The translations under genes were made by a program, and so were the position numbers. The notes under the pieces were generated by a model, which was not told where the DNA came from, did not search any database, and saw only the letters and a program-made list of their open reading frames with translations. Shown piece by piece: positions 20,915-32,839 of a DNA stretch of 64,000 nucleotides (position 1 is its first letter; every line of letters starts with the position of its first letter). The stretch spans positions 1,674,001 to 1,738,000 of the forward strand of contig JAQGEQ010000048.1 of NCBI GenBank assembly GCA_034620365.1. Reading direction: 5' to 3'. The DNA is from Pegea sp. RAD2-039. Lineage: Eukaryota; Chordata; Thaliacea; Salpida; Salpidae.

Positions 20915-23207
20915 TACGACAACTGCATAGTGAATATGAAGAATGGTGAATAAAATGGTGATTGAAGTGATGATAATCAGCTCATAATCACCAGAGTTCA
21001 AATAAACAGCTGTTGCAAATGCAGCAAACAATAATGGAATCATTTTATTGATGGGTTGACATCTAGTACTTGACATTTGGGCAACTATCAATCTTGCCTA
21101 AATAATTGTAAAAATTAATCGTTGAATTTTGAGTGCCCAGCTACTAGGTGTTATAGAAAAATGTTTATGGAAGTTAAAACTGAGTTAAAAAATAACTCAA
21201 GCAAACACAAAAAATGTTATTTGTAAATAATCATATTTAATAACAATTATGAATAAAAATGAAGATTAACACTTACAGTGATGTTAGAAAAAACTACGCT
21301 AAGCAAGAACATCATAATCCTTGGTTGGCGAACCAGAATATTAGAAGGTGATAGAAAAATCCACAAAGTAGTAATAGCAAATAGGAGGATAGATGAAAAT
21401 AAGGGAAGAACAGCCTCATACAATGAAGTATTTTTGCCTTCTCCCTTTTTGTACGCTCTATCAAAATTGTTATCAAATTTTATTTCAAATGACAATTCAT
21501 TTGCTTAAACATAATTTTGAGCATTTAAAAGATAATACATAGAAATAAAACTTCATTATTTGAGTTGTGACTTACACATAGATATTGTAGAGAGCGCCAG
21601 GAATTGTTACTATTAAAACACCACCTGAAGAAAAAACGTTATTAAAGGAAGAATAAATTTAAAAAATAATCAATAAAAACTTACCATAAGTTATTAACTG
21701 AAAAACATAACAATACTTATATCCAAAAATTCCACTTTTCCAGAATTCAACTCCATTCAAAGCAGTAATCAGATATACAATTGAAAGTGTCTGTAAAAAA
21801 TATCTTATACATTTAGAAAAAAAAGTTATTAAGAAGTTTCAATTCACTTACCACTTGACTAAGATCATATGCCCAGGGCAAGAAAAGCACGCCGGTGTTG
21901 TATTTTTCCCAGTGAGATATTGAAAAGGCAAACATAGTTGCAATGTGAATGAAGTAAAATTGTTCCACTGATAAACAACGGTTAGAAATTAAGTCAATTA
22001 AATCATAATCAAGTATGAAATAGGCTAAAAACTGTTTACTCTTCATTTGTTTTATGTAAATTATTTCATTCTATTCTATTTGACACATAACTAAAAATAA
22101 CAAACTACACATGCTTTTATAGCAAACACAGAACAATATGACTGCAGAAGAATAATAAAAAATACTATAGTTTAAAATAATTAGTGTAAAAAGAATAAAA
22201 ATACTACAGAGGTAAGTTTTAAATTCTAAATCAAAAGTATAAAACAACAGAATGAAAAAGAATAAAATGAAGAAGCTGCCAGGCCAGCATTATAAATTCT
22301 TTGACATGGAAATTACTTGAAGCATATTTGTAAACAAAATTTTAAAATAAAGAATATATTGTGATGTAAGTATGAAGTCAGGAAGAAAATGTTATTATAA
22401 ATTAATTAATAAGGATTTTAATTATCGTAGGATTTAGAGAAAATAAGAATTTCTAACCTCCAACAGATCCTCTTCCAAATACAGAGTAGACATTCAATGT
22501 AAAAAGAGATACACACCATGAGTCAATTCCATGATCAAACAATTCACCTAATGGTGAAGAGGTATTAGTTCGACGAGCTTGCTTTCCATCACAGCCATCT
22601 ACAATATTGAGAAAGAAAATAGTTGATTAACAAACTACTAAAAACAAACAATACTAAATTCAAATCTAAAATTAAGGATACCACTAATTATATATTAAAA
22701 ATAATTTAACCAAAATATTTACCCAATGTATGAGACATAAACTGGGCAAATAAGGAGAACCACCACACCCACGTTGGTATGACTTGCTGATCTGAGTTTT
22801 GTTTAACAGCATCATACTTTGGATCAAAATAACTTAGTATTCCATATTGAATAACAAGCAACAAAAACCCAAGAAATGTCATCACATTTGGTGCAAGCCA
22901 TAGAGGAAAAATCTAAAAGTGAATTTAATTAGAAGAATCTTTAACTTAAAAAAAGTAAACATGAAATCAACTTACTTTTACAAACTGATTCCAAAATGGA
23001 TGAGTGATGTATTTAGAAAGAGGAGATGAATCAATACAGCTGTACTAAAAAAATATTTCAAATTTAATGTTATAAAACAATAATTTTCATAAAATAATCT
23101 TTTTATTATCAAAAGTTATTTAATAATTAATTTTTTTTTTCTAAGAATCTTTCAAAACTTACTTTATAAGAATCAAATCCTTTCAAAGTTTTCTTTGTAA
23201 TATACAT
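20915..23207 (-). CDS. SELENOI: Ethanolaminephosphotransferase 1 (CDP-alcohol phosphotransferase), last exon missing
   Basis: Minus-strand exons: 23163-23207, 22976-23044, 22723-22912, 22458-22598, 21852-21967, 21685-21790, 21576-21624, 21277-21457, 20915-21097; phases close over 360 codons. The enzyme transfers phosphoethanolamine from CDP-ethanolamine to diacylglycerol in ER or Golgi membranes, the last step of the Kennedy pathway. The start [16 protein letters not shown] matches the EPT1 N-terminus (GFDKYKY). The family motif DGxxARx8Gx3Dx3D is intact from Asp105 to Asp127. [26 protein letters not shown] and QMSSTRC are typical of EPT1 rather than of choline-specific CHPT1. The rest is multi-pass membrane protein. 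Human EPT1 has about 35 more residues, including a selenocysteine. The terminal exon, expected below 20915 in phase 0, was not found, so the Sec status is unknown. Confidence 0.92.
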
Positions 23208-25744
23208 AATTTTTACCAAATAAAAAAACTTTAAAAAATAAAAGATAGTTATTACTTACGCAAGCATAAATGAAATTTCTAAAATAAATATCACAACTAT
23301 AACCAAACAAAACTTACCAAAATTTAAAAAATTTCATGTATCATAAATAATTTCTGAATATCAAATAAACCAATTTTATATAATGATGATAAAATAACAA
23401 TGAGAATGGAAAAAAATAAATCTATACTTCTTATTAAGTAGCCAAAATACTTAATAAATATGCAAGTACAAAACGAAAATAATCAAAAAATTTAATTAAA
23501 AGTTTTAACATATTATTGAAATATTCAATTGCACTATTTTTTTTTAATTTCAAGGTTATTGGTACATATGTTTAAATTTGCATGTCTTGAAAGCAGTTAT
23601 AAGAAAATATTTCATAAATTAACCTAAATAGAAAAACAAATAAATTGTTGACAATTTATTTTGAAAACAGTTGGTTTACCAAGAAAAACTATTAGAAACG
23701 CTCTGTGGTAAATAGTTATATATAATACCAAAAACTATAAGAAATTAAAAAAGTTGTTTAGTAAAAAATGGCCGTAAGTTATAATGGCTTGATAAGAAAC
23801 AAAAGAAATCTTTGTATTAGTAGCAAAATAATCTTTAATCAGCCATTTCTAAAATATTAAACAACTCACTAAAAATCAAAAAAGTCAAACGCAACACAAT
23901 TTAAACTCATAGACACAACATAGTTCCGTATCCCTTCTCTGTTTTTAAGAAAAATCACTCTGTGGCAAGAAAATACTCCTCAAATTAAAAAAAAGCTATC
24001 ATTGCTCCTATTCACAAAAATAGTCTCAAAAATACTGCACATGAACACAAACCAGTTTTACTGACCTCAGTTATCTGAAAAACTGAAGAACTGAAAAATA
24101 AATCATTCACAATCATATGACTAGCCATTTAATGGAGCACCAACTAATATCTGACGTCCAGTATAGCTTTGTCAAACGAAGATCTTACCTAAATTAATAT
24201 CTCACTTTTCTTAATAAGCTTACAGCCCATTATGAAAGTAATACTCCTTGTGACATCATATATTTCGATTTTGCTAACGCACTTGATTTTGTCCCACACA
24301 GCAAACTAATTCTTTTTTTACAAAAGTCGAAAATTACAGCTTTATCTTAAACTAGATTGAAGATTACTTACTAAGTAGAATCTAACAAACTCGTGTTCAA
24401 AGATTTTTATCTACTCCTAGTAAGGTCACCAGTGGGGTTTCTAAGGGTTCCTTTCTGGGCCCTTCCTCTTTTTACTTTCTATTGAAGACCTCACCACAAG
24501 ACTTGTATCAGTACATCACGTTAGTGTTTTTGTATGCAGATAAAAATCTTGCCATTCTTTACAACTTCAAATAGTTTTACACGTTGTAGAAGACTGCTTT
24601 GTAAACTGATAACTAAGAACTCAGCCCACCAATTTTGAACAGAACCTTTCTCTTGATACCAGCTGCACATTTCTTTTACTAGTATTTTATCAATAAATTT
24701 ATTATTCCACAAATATATATCAGATACCTTGGAATCATTCTGTCATCTAACTTTAAATTGCAAAATTATATTTTTAAAATCTTTGCAAAATTAATCAATC
24801 TTGCTTGCCTTAATGTAAAGACTTTTCATTCTAATGATTTATATTTCTTTATTATCCTTTCAAAATTCAAATACATCCAATTCTTGAATATACTGTTTGT
24901 GCATGAATGCCGTACAACATTGGTGATATCAGAAAAGTTAAGACCGTCTCGGCAACATTTTAAAATACTATAGTTATGAACATCGTCTGAGCTTCCTAAA
25001 TTTAGATACTTTGGAAATTTACAGACATTTAATTAAAAGTGTTTTCTAAATGCAACAAACTACAGTAAAAAATGCAATTAAAATCTGCAATTAAACTGAA
25101 ATTAAAAAATCATACAACTGTTTTAAACAAAGATTCAATCGTCTGCGTAAAGTTAAAGTCTATAATACGAAAAGTTTGAATATTTTTATTTTTTCATTTC
25201 ATGTAAAAAATAAAATACGAAATACATTATAAAAGTAATTTAGCAAATCAATATATCTATAACATTGATTAAAGTTGATTACCACCTTTATAAAAGTCGT
25301 TTCAAAAGTTAACAATTTAAAGATTACTTTTTTTCATTTTTTTTCCATTTGACACTAAATTCTGTTTTGTTTATATTTATATTTATGTTTAGTTTTTGTG
25401 TTTGGATATCGGTTTTTTGTTTTTTAAGTGTAGATGGTAAAAATGAAAAAGGTAGTTTTCTCTATGTCTAATTTTATACATTATACAATTTTAGTTATGA
25501 TTTATGCGTGGATATCTTAATATTTAGAATTCTTAAGCTAATTTATTTATGTAAGCAGTGATATTCTTGTAGTATATGGTCGATCTTTTTCTTATTACTA
25601 CATATTTAATCAGTTTTTTTGAATTATATAATCATTACTTTTTATGTTTTTTAAATTTTAATGTATAAATTATTTGATGCATTTGATGATTTTGCAAATA
25701 AACTTTTTTTAGATTTTTGAATAGTTTTAAGATCAGTTGAAAAT
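23208..25744. other. Bidirectional intergenic region between SELENOI and the AF9 homologue
   Basis: The two flanking genes start divergently here. The left 700 bp and right 700 bp are plain AT-rich sequence and must contain both promoters; the middle is occupied by a LINE remnant. A short ATG-led open stretch at 25432-25449, preceded by an AG and followed by a GT, could be an alternative 5' exon of the AF9 gene. I prefer the ATG at 25745. Confidence 0.5.
23955..25010 (+). mobile_element. Decayed LINE (non-LTR retrotransposon) reverse transcriptase
   Basis: Plus-strand translation, with several stops and frame changes, follows reverse transcriptase motifs in order. IIAPIHKN followed by VLLTS is the entry block. 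IIYFDFANALDFVPHSKL corresponds to the first catalytic Asp block. SGVSKGSFLGPSSF is a worn GVPQGSVLGPLLF. YADKNLAIL stands for the YADD box with the second Asp lost. RYLGIILSSNF is the YLGV block, followed by a further C-terminal stretch. It is non-functional. The clade (CR1/Jockey-like or other) cannot be settled by eye. Confidence 0.8.
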
Positions 25745-28700
25745 ATGTGCGCTCAAATTTATGAAAAGGTATTCTGTTCCAGAAACTTACTACTAGCATT
25801 TATTTATTTATTTTCTTTTTATTTCAATAAATTGTAATTTAGTATATTGTGTTTATAATTTATATTTATTTAGTAGTTTAATAATAAACTCTGTAATCTA
25901 TATTTGAATGACATTCAATATTCAGCTAATAGATAGGTTGAAAATAGTGATTTTCAATTTTAAAGTAAATTATTTTTTAGGCTCATATTGATATAATTAT
26001 TGGACATCAAGCAACAGCTAAAGAAGGTCTTTCTGATGGGCATACACATAGTTGGAGGCTTTTTGTTAGGCCTTTAAGCAACCAATCACTTTATTTCTTA
26101 GATAAGGTTTTATAAAATCATACTTTATTTGAAATATTAGATAAATTATAAAAAAAAATGAATAATAATTACTACAATTTAAGTTTAATTTTATTTTTTA
26201 ATAGCTGCTTAAATGAGTTCATTAAGATAATTTTCTATGTTTAAGGTGGTATTTTGGTTGCATCCATCTTTTCCTCAGCCCAAAGTGACTGTGAAAAAGC
26301 CTCCATTTGAGGTCAGCAAAACTGGATATGCTGGTTTCAATCTGAAAGTAGAATTTTACTTCAAGAATGATGTTTGTACCATTTAAAAACTTATTTTGTG
26401 ATCAGATTTATATTTGAATGAATTTCTTAGAAGTGCTTTTGAAATTTTTTTAAAAATGCAAATGTATTCAGGGAGAACCAAAGAAGATTCTACATGAAGA
26501 CTATGACCTTTTTCTTCATCTTGCTGCTCATCCACCAGTCAATCATACTATTCAAAAATCTCTAGTTTTTATAAATCCTACAGAAAGATTTAAGAAACTA
26601 TTGTTGATTTCTGGGGGTACATCTTTGTTAAATGATTTTAAAGACTAAATTAAATTTATTCAAATAATATTATTATTATCTTTAATGAAGAGTTAGTTCT
26701 TTTTTAACTTTTGATTCTATTTTTTATTTCTTTTATAAATTTCAATTGTCATCAACTCCCTTTCTTTTGAAAGTTTGTCTGAATTATTAATAATCTATAA
26801 AACAAATTTCAATTTACCAAACTAAAAATTTTTCAGCTCATATTGAAAGAACTGGGTCCATAAAAAAGCTAAAAAAAGTAAGTTCTTATTTTTTAAAAGT
26901 GCCAAAAGTGTTTTTTATGAAACAAATAAAACTAATAAAAGCAGAAAAGGAATTTTGTCTTTTATAAGATGCTATTAGTTTACCAAGATTTTTAGATAAT
27001 CATCATTTTTACAGGAACAATACAAGGATAGTGTTTCAAAGATACCTCGAAATGAAGCAGGTTAATTGCAAATTGTTTCTTTATTTAAATTTTTCTTTAA
27101 AAGCATTTGCTTGATTAGATGCCTCTCGTCAAGTTCGATATCCTCCGCAAGTCAAATCCGGAAAAGAATCGAAAAAATTACCTCCTAGTTCAATAAAGAT
27201 AGCAACAAAGACGGTAAGTTGTTTTGCTGCATTGATCAGTTAAAGAATAAAAAGCATATCCTATTTGATTGTTGTAATTACAATTTTTTATAAGGAAATG
27301 AATAATAAGCAGAAATTTGTTCAACAAATCTCAAATACGAAAGTAGCTCCCATTAAGAATGAGAAGAAAGTCAAAGCCAACAGACCAAAGGTGTTCCAAC
27401 TTCTTCTAAATCATTTTCAGTTATAATCATCTAAAACTTTTACTAACAGTTACAACCTATGGATCTCTTTCCTCTAGAAGATGACATTAAAGCTAAAAAA
27501 AATAAAAAAAGTCATAAAAATGAAGAAGTGAAGAAAAAAGAACAGAAAAAAGAAAAGTGAGATTTTTAGAAGCGAGCCGCTAGATGGTGTCTGACAACAA
27601 CATTGAAACTTCGTTGAATGAAATTTGTTTGTAGAATTTCTACACCAAATCGTTTGAGCTCAAAAAAGAAAGACTCTTCTCTCCCATTTCGTTCATCTTC
27701 TGCTCTTTCTAATTCATCTAGTTTATCAGAAAAAAATCGAAAAGAAGAAAAAGTTAAGAAAAAAAGGTTAGTCTCTCAGCATTTGAAGGTTTTGAAGGTT
27801 TTGCTCAAACTAACTTTTTTCAGAGATGTTGTCTACGATGAAAACAAAACTCTGAATAAGAAAATGAGAAGTAAAATGTTGCCTGGTCGTCATGAGACTC
27901 CTGTAAAGGAACAAGAACCAATAGCTTCCATAAAAGTGAAGAAACTAAAAGCTGAATCTTTATCGGGCCATGATACTTTCTCACGAATTGAATCTCACAC
28001 TGGAGGTGCTGATGATCTGAAGAAACGTTCAAAAAAGAAAAAAAAGTCTTCGCTTCCTGAAAACAAGATAGCAATTGCTTCAAATAGTCCAATTTCTCCG
28101 CTTAAAAACGATTTGTCGAAAAGTCAGAAGAAAAACAAACAGCAGCATTCAATGTATAGTGGTAGTAAGAAAAGCATGTTGATCCCTACTAAGCCATTCT
28201 ACCCTCACAAACCAACAAAGATCACAACAGAAGATGGTTTATCCTGTTCTGATGAGAGTGAAGATCAACTTCCACATCCTACCGAAGATATGAAGAAGAG
28301 TTGGACGTCACGTTTAGGTTTTTCATCTTTGTTGTAGTTAGCTAGCTCTTTTATTTTATCAACAACTTTAATTGCAAAATGATTTTTTTAATTTTTTTGA
28401 AAGTTTTGAGGGTTTATTTTATGTTTTTAGATAAACCTACTGATGAGTCCTCTCTTTTTCGTCCTGATCCTTCTGTAGCTCGTACAGTTCCCAACAAGCC
28501 AATTAAAAGGTATTTTCCAAACATTTGTGTGTTAAATGTTTCTACTTTTTCCTCAAAACAGACCAAATCCGAACAAATATTCCAATTCTTTCAAAAATAA
28601 AACCACTAAAAAAAAAAGCCGCCAAGTTGCTTCCTACTCATCATCATCATCATCGTCATCAGAAGAAGGTTTGATCTTCAAATTTGTTTAAATGTTGGTT

Positions 28701-30439
28701 TAGATGGTTTGAAGTTTGTAATTGAATGTTGTGGTCAGTTGAGGTAATGCTTTTCTGTTTGTAGAATCTTCGATTGAAGCTATAAAACCGGTTTCAACTC
28801 CCAGCAATCCTGATTTTGAAGAAGGTTACTTTCCTATTTTAACTTTTATCGACTAACTGAGGTTTGTGCTCCAGATGGAAGCTCTCAATCATTGGACAGT
28901 CCTTCAGGCGGAGACAATCACCTGTCCCAAAATCTAGGTACAGTGTCCATAAGTGGCCTTAATCACAAATTCAAGAATCGGCCTTCAGTGCCATTTTGAT
29001 TATTTATTCTTTTTGTAAAAGGATAAATTAAGTGATCTTTTAAAGACTCGTCACATTCCTCTGCATCTAACGAAGAAGATTATGAACAAAGAGTTGAATC
29101 TCCAATTGATGATCTTTCGTGTGATGTCGACTCAAGCTCATCTTCATCACTAAATACCAGGTAACTTCATCGAGATCAACATCATCTGCAACTGGAAGAT
29201 TATTACAGAGATCAAGAAGCTTTTGGTGCTGATTCTTTTGAATCTTCTGTTCGAAGCGATGCTTCTGGATTATCACTTGAATCTTCCTCTTCTAGTGAAG
29301 ATGAAGAAATAGAAGCTTGTAGAGAATGTGGTGGCTTGTAAGATTCATTCATCTATTTCTTTTCTACTTAAAATAATTTTATCTGATGACACATTCATAG
29401 AGACTGCATTCGGCATAAGATCAAAATTTCAGTCGAACCTAAACTTCAACGATACAATTTAAGTAAAAGATGCTACAAAGAGTTGAAAAAAATGACTGTT
29501 GAAATTGCCAAGCTAAAAGACCGAAGAAAAGTTGATAAGGTTAGATTGATCAAATGCTTTTATGTTATCTCTTTTTGTTGTTACTGATATGAGAAATAAT
29601 TGTCTTTAATTGTTGCGGCTTTACTAAAGTTCATTTTGTTGTCGGTTGGAATTTTATTTCACAGTTTTTTTTCTGTGTGAAAAATCCCATTTCTTCTTCT
29701 GATTTTTTAATTATTTTTTAGAATATTTTTCGAGTAAATCTGTTGAGCTTTGGAAGTTGTAGTCACAATTTTATGATAAAATACTAATTTTAAAAGTTCA
29801 AGTATTTTCACTTCTTCCATTTTAAAATCTGCTCGTCTAAAACAACATGCGAACGTCTGACTCGCCCACCAGTTGAGCTGCTTGTATCTTTGAGTGAAGC
29901 ACAAATCTTTAACCCCAAAAGACAATTAGGTCGATTGAGTTCCTGTAAACTTGCTCAACAAAAAGGTGTCCGAAGAGGATTTCTCATATAAACCATTCTT
30001 GCGCTTTGTGGTCTTGTTAACTATATCTGGCGAAGTACCTCTCAGTAAAATTTATTTTCTTCAAATCATTTGATACAATATTTATATCTTTCGGTGAAAC
30101 ATCGATTTAGTGCTTGAAGGTTTAAAAAAGCTGTTTATACCGATATTTTCAATCATTATCGATTTTTAATCAATTTGAATCTTTTTTAAAAGCTTCATCT
30201 AAATCTCAATAACAAGCCTCTCTTATTTTATCTAAATTTATTTCAAAATTATTCTATTTGTTTCTTGAACAACTATTTAACTAATTGTTGAAACTTTTCA
30301 GTTAATGGAAATTGCGAAGAACCATGCCGACCTCTACGCAAGCCCTTATAAGTCTGATTCTGAAAGCTACTTTGATTTATGCAAAGTTGATTCCACAGGA
30401 ATTGAAAAGATCAAGAAACTTATTGAATGGAAAAAATAA
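25745..30439 (+). CDS. MLLT3: YEATS-domain and AHD protein, AF9/ENL family (super elongation complex / histone acyl reader)
   Basis: Nineteen plus-strand exons: 25745-25768, 25981-26106, 26246-26371, 26472-26616, 26837-26877, 27015-27060, 27119-27213, 27295-27390, 27450-27556, 27635-27766, 27824-28317, 28431-28509, 28562-28668, 28765-28824, 28875-28937, 29046-29160, 29209-29337, 29401-29539, 30302-30439; 753 residues, all phases closing. The YEATS domain spans about 9-140. His56, Ser58, Phe59, Tyr78 and Phe81 fall at the same numbers as the acyl-lysine cage of human AF9, which supports this start. A long Lys/Ser-rich disordered middle follows. The last ~50 residues match the ANC1 homology domain (hydrophobic helix, then FDLCKVDSTGIEKIKKLIE), which binds AF4, DOT1L or CBX8. 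A Cys/His cluster (CRECGGLDCIRH) near 655-668 is not in human AF9. Invertebrates usually have one AF9/ENL gene, so the symbol is family-level. Confidence 0.93.
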
Positions 30440-32839
30440 TCTTGAGTTATTTCATCTTTTATTCTAGCTATTCTGAAAAGTATCTTTCTAGAATTTTTTC
30501 TGGAATTATATTTCAATTAAATATCAATCTTTCAGTTGTGTTTAACAGCAGCCCAGACTGGCTTCTTTGTCACGTCGCTGATGACACCATCTTGTATAAT
30601 CAATTCTGCTGCTTTAAACTCCACAGATTTCTCTTTAAACAACTAACTTTATTTTTTCTTTGTTTGTTTGAGTTGTAGAGTGATAAGTAAATCAGTTTGT
30701 TTCTGTTATTAACTGTTCTTTATCATCACACTTGTCTTCTTCTTTTTTTTCAAAGTTTTGTAAAAATAAAATGAGAATTATAAATTGCAATATTTATGTT
30801 TCCTAGACTAACAATCGATGTCACTAGTGATGTTTTCTTAAATATAAATCTAAAGAAGCTTTGCTCCCACAAGATTTAATTTTAATACTTAAGTAGACAT
30901 CCAGCTTTAATTAGATAACCTTTAGCACTAAGTCAGTAGAAATATTTTTACACATTCAGTATGTGTTAACTGGCGAAGCCTGATTAATCTTAAAAATTAG
31001 ATTTTTATACTAGATTACAACTAAGTGGTTATCGAGCTACTCACAGGATGATACAAATTGAAGCTTTTTAGGTTGACGTAATCATTTATTTAAGATTTCT
31101 GTTCAGAAAATTTCAGTTAAAATTTCTTTGTAATTCAGGAAAATTTTGGGTTAATATCGAACCGACTACTATCAAGAAAAAGTAAATCTTTTGTTCTTAT
31201 TAAGAATTTTTAATAATTTAAATAAATTATCTTTTAATAATCTCTTCTGACTAGTAGAGATTTACAGATTAATCTTTGAAGAAATTTGTGAAAAGTTTTT
31301 TGCAGAATTTTCACCCAACTTCATCTTAAATGAATTTGTTCAGTTTATTTGATTGGTAGAGGATGTGCAAGCGCGCATCCAAAAGATTTGATCAAGTCTA
31401 TTTGCTTCAACAAAATCATAAAATTTCATTTTAGCGCCAAAACATTATTATTAAATCACTTAAATCAGGATACTTTAAGAGCTTCAAAAAGATTTACCAA
31501 ATAATAAAGCTACCAACTACTGTTCTACAGACTTCAAACCTTTTTAGGCTTACTCAAATTATTTGCAAACCTAATCGTTTATTTCAAAAATGATATTTAT
31601 GTTTTAATGTTATTAATGTTGCCGGCTAAAAGAAAAAAGTATCTCTTTTTCCTTCATTAAGTTTATATGTTCGGAGACTAAATAAATCAACAAGCAATTT
31701 ACAAACGCATGAAATTAGTTTTTAATTAATTTTTATCTGGGTTAGCAGCTTATTATTTTTATCAACCCTCTTTCAAAATTTTACTTTTTCAAAAAGACAA
31801 ACTTTTTTGATTGTCATACGAATTCTTATCTAAGTTCTTTCCTGTAACTAATTGATGTTGCAAGCTCTTTGTCATTGTTTAATTATAGGTTTGTCAGCTT
31901 GGGGAGAGAAAAAATTAGCTTCACTAAAAATTGTTATTTAAATTACATTATATTCGATTAGAAATTGTTGTTCTGTCGGAAATATTTAAAGTATTTTTTG
32001 AATAATTTAGAGATAAAATATCTCATGAAGAAACTTTAGAAGGTGAAGATTACTGATAGATTTGATTTTACATATTTAAGAACTTCTCTACTTTTTACTA
32101 AAACTATCTAAAGTTTTAGAATTAGACTTCTTAAATTTACTTTTGTCAATTTCTAAAAGATACTTCAGGCAAAGCTATTTGATAAATTTATTATTTTGGA
32201 AGAATTTATAGTCAAATTTTTGATTAATTGGATAATCTAAATAAATAACCTGACTTGTCAAAACATGACTAAGATGTTCAAACTATTAAGAAATATCAAA
32301 TTTTTATTGGTTGATTAAAAGGCTTTCAAATTTGTGGTTTTTTAAATTTCTTATAAAGGAAAGCATTAATCAAAATATAAAACAATCTTACAGTATCAAA
32401 AAACTACAAAATAATAAGAACTTTTTATTATTTGAACTCTTAGAATGTAAGATGCATCTACTCATTAATTAAAAAATGTTAAATGGTTGATAAATTCATC
32501 AAATAATATATTTTCAATATTTAATACACAAAAAACAAAGTCGTCCAAGAAGTATAAAGGCGACAGTAAGGATTAAACAGATCAGGAAGGTTTTTGAATA
32601 TACAATTTTCTACGAAAATCATGAAAACTTGTAAGAAGAAGTATATTTATGAGATAAAATTTCAGATTTATATAAAGTTCTGATTAAAATCAGAAACCAC
32701 AAAGCAAAAAATGAGAACATAGAGAGTAAATGATACCAGCTTCTATAGATAAGAAAATAGAGAAAGAACAAAACATGAATGTAAAATTTGGTTTATTAAA
32801 TTTTTTTCTGAGCTAGAGAAAGATATATGGAATCAATTT
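30440..32839. other. Convergent intergenic region between AF9 gene and CFAP52
   Basis: It holds both 3' ends. The first ~330 bases are the likely 3' UTR of the AF9-family gene. The rest is AT-rich without supported coding sequence or repeats. Confidence 0.5.
30765..30770 (+). terminator. Polyadenylation signal of the AF9-family gene
   Basis: AATAAA lies 326 bases after the stop codon, the first clear canonical signal on the sense strand in a plausible position. Confidence 0.5.

Noticed and set aside
29707..29925. Minus-strand open frame within the last AF9-family intron
   Set aside because: Antisense to an intron, no motif, and no splice logic; treated as chance.
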